The notes under the pieces are model-generated. The model was not told the origin of the DNA. It saw only the letters and a program-made list of their open reading frames with translations, and did no database searches. Positions 29,402 to 32,062 of a stretch of DNA of 32,062 nucleotides are shown here, piece by piece. The translations under genes were made by a program, and so were the position numbers. The stretch is from JBASTI01 sp964374025. Its GTDB lineage: Bacteria > Patescibacteriota > Minisyncoccia > Spechtbacterales > HO2-43-30. The DNA is taken from contig CAYJWU010000007.1 of assembly GCA_964374025.1 (NCBI GenBank), forward strand, positions 1 to 32,062. The letters run 5' to 3'. The stretch's first letter is position 1. The number at the start of each line of letters is the position of its first letter.

Positions 29402-29430
29402 ATAATACCATACTATCCATAATTTGTAAA
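29402..29430 (-). promoter_or_regulatory. Promoter of the DHH-2H fusion gene
   Basis: On the minus strand, TTTACA (29425-29430), 17-bp spacer and TATTAT (29402-29407). Back-to-back with the ftsH promoter in an 82-bp divergent gap. Confidence 0.6.
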
Positions 29431-29436
29431 TAGTCA

Positions 29437-29465
29437 TTGCCAAATTCCGCCGTGGATGGTATAAA
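29437..29465 (+). promoter_or_regulatory. ftsH promoter, leaderless
   Basis: TTGCCA (29437-29442), 17-bp spacer, TATAAA (29460-29465). The ATG at 29472 is 6 bp further, about where transcription would begin. There is no Shine-Dalgarno. Confidence 0.65.
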
Positions 29466-29471
29466 TACAAC

Positions 29472-31298
29472 ATGGGAAAATATTTTACAAAAAACATACT
29501 TACAATATTGCTCGTATTTCTCGCGATATCCGGATTTTTCGCTCTGCTTTCTTCCCCATTTGAAAAGCCGCAAGAGGTTTCTTTAAGCAAACTTGTAAAC
29601 GAAATAAACGAGGGCAATGTCTCGCGCATTACTGTAGAGGCAAATAAACTTAAAATTGAACTAAATGATGGCGCTAAACTAATCTCCCGAAAAGAAGCGG
29701 AGTCGTCCCTTACCGAATCGCTTGTAAACTATGGCGTGAATTCTTCCAAGCTTAGCGCGGTTGATGTGGAACTTACGGGAGAAAGCGGATTTGGATACTG
29801 GATGGGCGCGATAATTCCCTTTGTACTGCCCTTTCTTATAATAGGATTTTTCCTATGGTTTATGCTGCGCTCGGCGCAAAGAGGCACTGCCCAAGCTTTC
29901 ACCTTTGCCAAGGCAAAAGCAAAAATATTTGGGCCGCAGGGCAAGAAACAAGATGTTACATTCAAGGATGTCGCAAACGCCAAGGAGGCCAAAGAGGAAC
30001 TGTGGGAAATTGTTGAATTTCTGAAGCACCCCAAAAAGTTTCTGGATATGGGGGCGCGTATTCCCCGCGGCGTATTATTGATGGGCGCTCCGGGCACCGG
30101 CAAAACACTTCTTGCGCGAGCCGTCTCGGGAGAAGCGGGCGTTCCGTTCTTTTCTATCTCCGGATCAGAGTTTGTTGAAATGTTTGTCGGCGTGGGGGCC
30201 GCGCGAGCAAGAGATTTATTTGAAACCGCGAAGAAACACGCTCCTGCCATAATATTTATTGATGAGATTGATGCTGTCGGACGACTTCGCGGGTCTGGGC
30301 TTGGAGGAGGACACGACGAGCGCGAACAGACACTGAACCAAATCCTTTCGGAAATGGATGGCTTTGAACGCGACTCAAACGTCATTGTTATGGCTGCGAC
30401 AAACCGACCGGACGTTTTGGATCCCGCGCTTCTTAGGCCCGGGCGATTCGATAGGCGCGTTGTAATAGACGAGCCCGATATAAACGCCCGCGAAGAAATA
30501 CTAAAAATTCACGCGCGCGGCAAACCGATTGTAAAGAGCGCCAATCTTCGCGCGGTGGCCGAGCGTACTCCCGGATTTTCAGGCGCTGATCTTGCCAATC
30601 TCATGAACGAAGCCGCTATTCTTGCCGCGCGCAACAACCAAAAAACAATCTCCCAAAATGACATGTTCGTATCCATTGAAAAAGTGCTTCTTGGGCCGGA
30701 AAGAAAAAGCCATGTGTATGGCAAAAGAGAGAAAGAAATTGCCGCGTACCACGAGGCAGGACACGCGCTTGTCGCAAATACTCTGCCCCATACAGATCCC
30801 GTGCACAAAATTTCTATAATTTCGCGAGGAAGGGCCGCGGGTTACACATTGAAACTCCCGGAAGAAGACAAACACTTTCGCACAAAAACAGAGTTCGTGG
30901 AGGAGCTTGCTGTGATGCTCGGAGGATACGCGGCGGAAAGAGGCGTATTTAACGAACTTACAACTGGCGCATCAAACGATCTTCAAAAGGCCTCTGATCT
31001 TGCACGAAAAATGGTTACGCAATATGGTATGAGCGATAAATTAGGCCCCATCACTTTCGGCGACAGAGAGGAGCTCGTATTTCTTGGCAAAGAGCTTGGC
31101 GAGCAGAGAAATTATTCCGAAGGCACGGCGCATGAGATAGACAAAGAGGTTTCCAAACTCATCGTAAACGCCTTAAAAACCGCGCAGAAAATTATCAAAG
31201 AAAGACGCGAAAAATTGAATCAGATCGCGGAAGTGCTGGTGGAAAAAGAGACGATAGAGAGGAAGGAGTTTGAAAGGATGATGGCAGCGGGCGCATAG
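29472..31298 (+). CDS. ftsH: ATP-dependent zinc metalloprotease FtsH
   Basis: 608 aa, the usual length. Membrane-anchored AAA+ protease degrading misfolded membrane proteins and regulators. Two membrane segments (about 6-26 and 115-135) flank a periplasmic domain. AAA: Walker A GAPGTGKT (205-212), Walker B IIFIDEIDAVG, second region of homology AATNRPDVLDPALLRPGRFDR, pore motif FVGVGAARARDLF. Protease: zinc site HEAGH (427-431), and the third ligand Asp in TTGASNDLQKASDLARKMV. C-terminal coiled helix ending FERMMAAG. Divergent from the DHH-2H gene. Confidence 0.97.
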   Translation: MGKYFTKNILTILLVFLAISGFFALLSSPFEKPQEVSLSKLVNEINEGNVSRITVEANKLKIELNDGAKLISRKEAESSLTESLVNYGVNSSKLSAVDVELTGESGFGYWMGAIIPFVLPFLIIGFFLWFMLRSAQRGTAQAFTFAKAKAKIFGPQGKKQDVTFKDVANAKEAKEELWEIVEFLKHPKKFLDMGARIPRGVLLMGAPGTGKTLLARAVSGEAGVPFFSISGSEFVEMFVGVGAARARDLFETAKKHAPAIIFIDEIDAVGRLRGSGLGGGHDEREQTLNQILSEMDGFERDSNVIVMAATNRPDVLDPALLRPGRFDRRVVIDEPDINAREEILKIHARGKPIVKSANLRAVAERTPGFSGADLANLMNEAAILAARNNQKTISQNDMFVSIEKVLLGPERKSHVYGKREKEIAAYHEAGHALVANTLPHTDPVHKISIISRGRAAGYTLKLPEEDKHFRTKTEFVEELAVMLGGYAAERGVFNELTTGASNDLQKASDLARKMVTQYGMSDKLGPITFGDREELVFLGKELGEQRNYSEGTAHEIDKEVSKLIVNALKTAQKIIKERREKLNQIAEVLVEKETIERKEFERMMAAGA

Positions 31299-31332
31299 CT
31301 TATAAACGGCAGCGAGGAAGAAATGGGAATCG

Positions 31333-31404
31333 GGGCCAGTAGCTCAACGGTTGAGCAGTCGCCTTATACGCGATTGGTTGGGGGTTCGAATCCCTCCTGG
31401 CCCA
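31333..31404 (+). tRNA. tRNA-Ile (anticodon UAU)
   Basis: 72 nt. Acceptor GGGCCAG / CTGGCCC, D-stem GCTC/GAGC, anticodon stem GTCGC/GCGAT with loop CTTATAC (anticodon TAT at 31365-31367), T-arm GGGGG TTCGAAT CCCTC, discriminator A. CCA is not encoded. UAU would read AUA directly; most bacteria use a lysidine-modified CAU tRNA instead. Confidence 0.9.
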
Positions 31405-31426
31405 CACGTTCACCTACCTAAATATC

Positions 31427-31684
31427 ATGCACTATGTATACGCATTATACAGTAAAATGCAAAAAAAATTTTATATAGGATTTACGAATGATTTAAGAAG
31501 AAGGATTAGTGAACACAAACGAGGCAAAACGTATACAACCCTCAGGTTACACGAGTGGAAGCTTATTTATTACGAAGCTTGCTTATCAAAAAAAGATGCC
31601 GAGACAAGAGAAAAACAACTAAAGACTGGGTTTGGTCGAGGGTATTTAAGACGAAGATTAAAAACATTTCTTTTGGGCTCGTAG
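31427..31684 (+). CDS. GIY-YIG domain protein (UPF0213/YhbQ type)
   Basis: 85 aa. A single small GIY-YIG nuclease-fold domain: YVYALYS and FYIGFTNDLRRRISEHKRG (GIY-YIG core with the catalytic Arg), WKLIYYEACLSKKDAETREKQLK. Such stand-alone domains are very common in candidate-phyla genomes, and their role in DNA repair or turnover is not settled. Its last codons and TAG (31682-31684) overlap the 5' half of the tRNA-like sequence that begins at 31675. Confidence 0.88.
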   Translation: MHYVYALYSKMQKKFYIGFTNDLRRRISEHKRGKTYTTLRLHEWKLIYYEACLSKKDAETREKQLKTGFGRGYLRRRLKTFLLGS

Positions 31685-31820
31685 CTCAGTTGGTTACCCG
31701 CCAAAAGCCCAACAGGGCATTTAGGCGGGCCCGCCACAATGCCCCGCAACTGCGGGGCTTTGGGCGGGGAGCGTCACACTGACATTGTGGAAGTAATAGG
31801 TTCAAATCCTATACCGCCCA
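31675..31820 (+). pseudogene. Interrupted or chimeric tRNA-Val (GAC)
   Basis: The 5' half (GGGCTCG, TA, GCTC, AGTTGGTTA; 31675-31696) is identical to the start of the intact tRNA-Val at 31918. A 70-bp double hairpin follows, then a 3' half starting GAGCG (31769-31773): anticodon stem TCACA/TGTGG with loop CTGACAT (GAC, 31781-31783), T-arm ATAGG/CCTAT and acceptor ACCGCCC with discriminator A (31820). The 5' GGGCTCG pairs with the 3' acceptor only at 4 of 7 positions, so the halves come from different tRNAs. GGGCGG (31762-31767) would match the 3' acceptor, but then the D-stem is missing. Confidence 0.65.
31697..31768. repeat. Double-hairpin element inside the tRNA
   Basis: Two adjacent hairpins, each closed by CCCGCC and GGCGGG: the first has inner GCCC/GGGC, the second inner GCCCCGC/GCGGGGC. 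It sits exactly in the D-loop of the tRNA-like sequence. It resembles a REP/MITE-like palindromic element. Confidence 0.75.
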
Positions 31821-31836
31821 CAAAAGGTTCGCCCGG

Positions 31837-31864
31837 TCATCCTTGTCCCGTCGGATGACGGGAC
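31837..31864. repeat. Small palindrome between tRNA genes
   Basis: GTCCCGTC (31845-31852), loop GGAT, GACGGGAC (31857-31864). TCATCC (31837-31842) can pair alternatively with GGATGA. Candidate dispersed repeat of the genome. Confidence 0.5.
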
Positions 31865-31917
31865 GACGAGTAGGACGATCATCGAAAATATAATAGCAGA
31901 TGGGTGTATTAAATTTT

Positions 31918-31991
31918 GGGCTCGTAGCTCAGTTGGTTAGAGCGTTTGCATGACACGCAAAAGGTCCCCCGTTCGATCCGGGGCGAGCCCA
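31918..31991 (+). tRNA. tRNA-Val (anticodon GAC)
   Basis: 74 nt. Acceptor GGGCTCG / CGAGCCC, D-stem GCTC/GAGC, anticodon stem TTTGC/GCAAA with loop ATGACAC (GAC at 31952-31954), T-stem CCCCG/CGGGG, discriminator A (31991). CCA is not encoded. Confidence 0.93.
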
Positions 31992-31993
31992 CT

Positions 31994-32062
31994 ATGCAAT
32001 TGGCTAGAGCGGTCCGATGGACATCGGACAGGTGATAGGTTCGAATCCTATACCGCCCACCA
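31994..32062 (+). pseudogene. 3' tRNA fragment with encoded CCA
   Basis: Starts in a D-loop (GCAATTGGCTAGAGC) with no 5' acceptor or D-stem 5' strand before it. The anticodon arm GTCCG/CGGAC has an 8-nt loop (ATGGACAT), so no anticodon can be assigned safely. The T-arm ATAGG TTCGAAT CCTAT and acceptor ACCGCCC-ACCA match the 3' half of the interrupted tRNA at 31769-31820. The window ends here. Confidence 0.6.

Noticed and set aside
29390..29629. 80-codon N-terminal extension of the DHH-2H gene
   Set aside because: It would overlap the ftsH start and both divergent promoters, and the sequence does not look like a protein domain.
31679..31782. Open frame running through the interrupted tRNA
   Set aside because: It is made only of tRNA and palindrome sequence and has no start signals.

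Overview
The window looks like bacterial chromosome from a Candidate Phyla Radiation (Patescibacteria/Parcubacteria-like) genome. This is an inference from gene style, not from a marker phylogeny. The signs are tightly packed essential genes (argS, smpB-ssrA, infC-rpmI-rplT, ftsH), isolated single enzymes of otherwise absent pathways (thrC, purF), an ArgRS with a divergent HIGH motif, a PaaX/Cas2-like protein without CRISPR, in-frame palindromic insertions in genes, and several promoters so close to the start codon that the mRNAs should be leaderless or nearly so. Coding is ordinary code 11, with occasional TTG/ATT starts.

Layout. 57-1622(-): processive GT2 glycosyltransferase. 1660-9991(+): a stress/sporulation-type cluster with a structured, attenuator-like leader, a 146-aa coiled protein, a PrkA-type AAA+ protein kinase, a YeaH/DUF444 von Willebrand-A protein, SpoVR, and a second, very different PrkA-type protein, with terminators or hairpins at two of its gene junctions. 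10033-15403(-): thrC, argS and a Lon-like protease whose ATPase motifs look dead. 15466-17551(+): smpB, the tmRNA gene ssrA (22-codon tag), infC, rpmI, rplT.

17522-19306 is the most unusual stretch. Three short cassettes each carry a Shine-Dalgarno site, a 15-17 codon Pro/Gly/Arg-rich micro-ORF, a shared GC hairpin and a nearly identical terminator. Cassettes 2 and 3 have a 14-bp perfect palindrome exactly 20 bp upstream of a matching promoter. Cassette 1 is driven by a promoter embedded in the last codons of rplT, and that promoter is duplicated upstream of cassette 2. A 123-aa ribbon-helix-helix-like protein and a PaaX/Cas2-like membrane-anchored protein lie between the cassettes.

19318-23241(-): purF (4Fe-4S type), polX with an altered PHP site, and a RelE-type toxin-antitoxin pair. 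23301-27844: three stand-alone accessory genes with strong promoters and terminators: a 635-aa orphan of high-GC codon use, a NYN-domain RNase-like protein, and a 315-aa orphan. 27848-29389(-): a fusion of a DHH-like domain to a 2H phosphoesterase (LigT-like) domain. 29472-31298(+): ftsH. 31333-32062: tRNA-Ile(UAU), a GIY-YIG protein, a tRNA-Val(GAC) interrupted by a double-hairpin element, an intact tRNA-Val(GAC), and a 3' tRNA fragment.

Functional themes are protein quality control and translation rescue (tmRNA/SmpB, FtsH, Lon-like protease, the PrkA/YeaH/SpoVR cluster) and many small palindromic repeats inserted in or beside genes. The best candidates for something undescribed are the micro-ORF cassette array, the two-kinase SpoVR cluster with its switch-like leader, and the interrupted tRNA locus.
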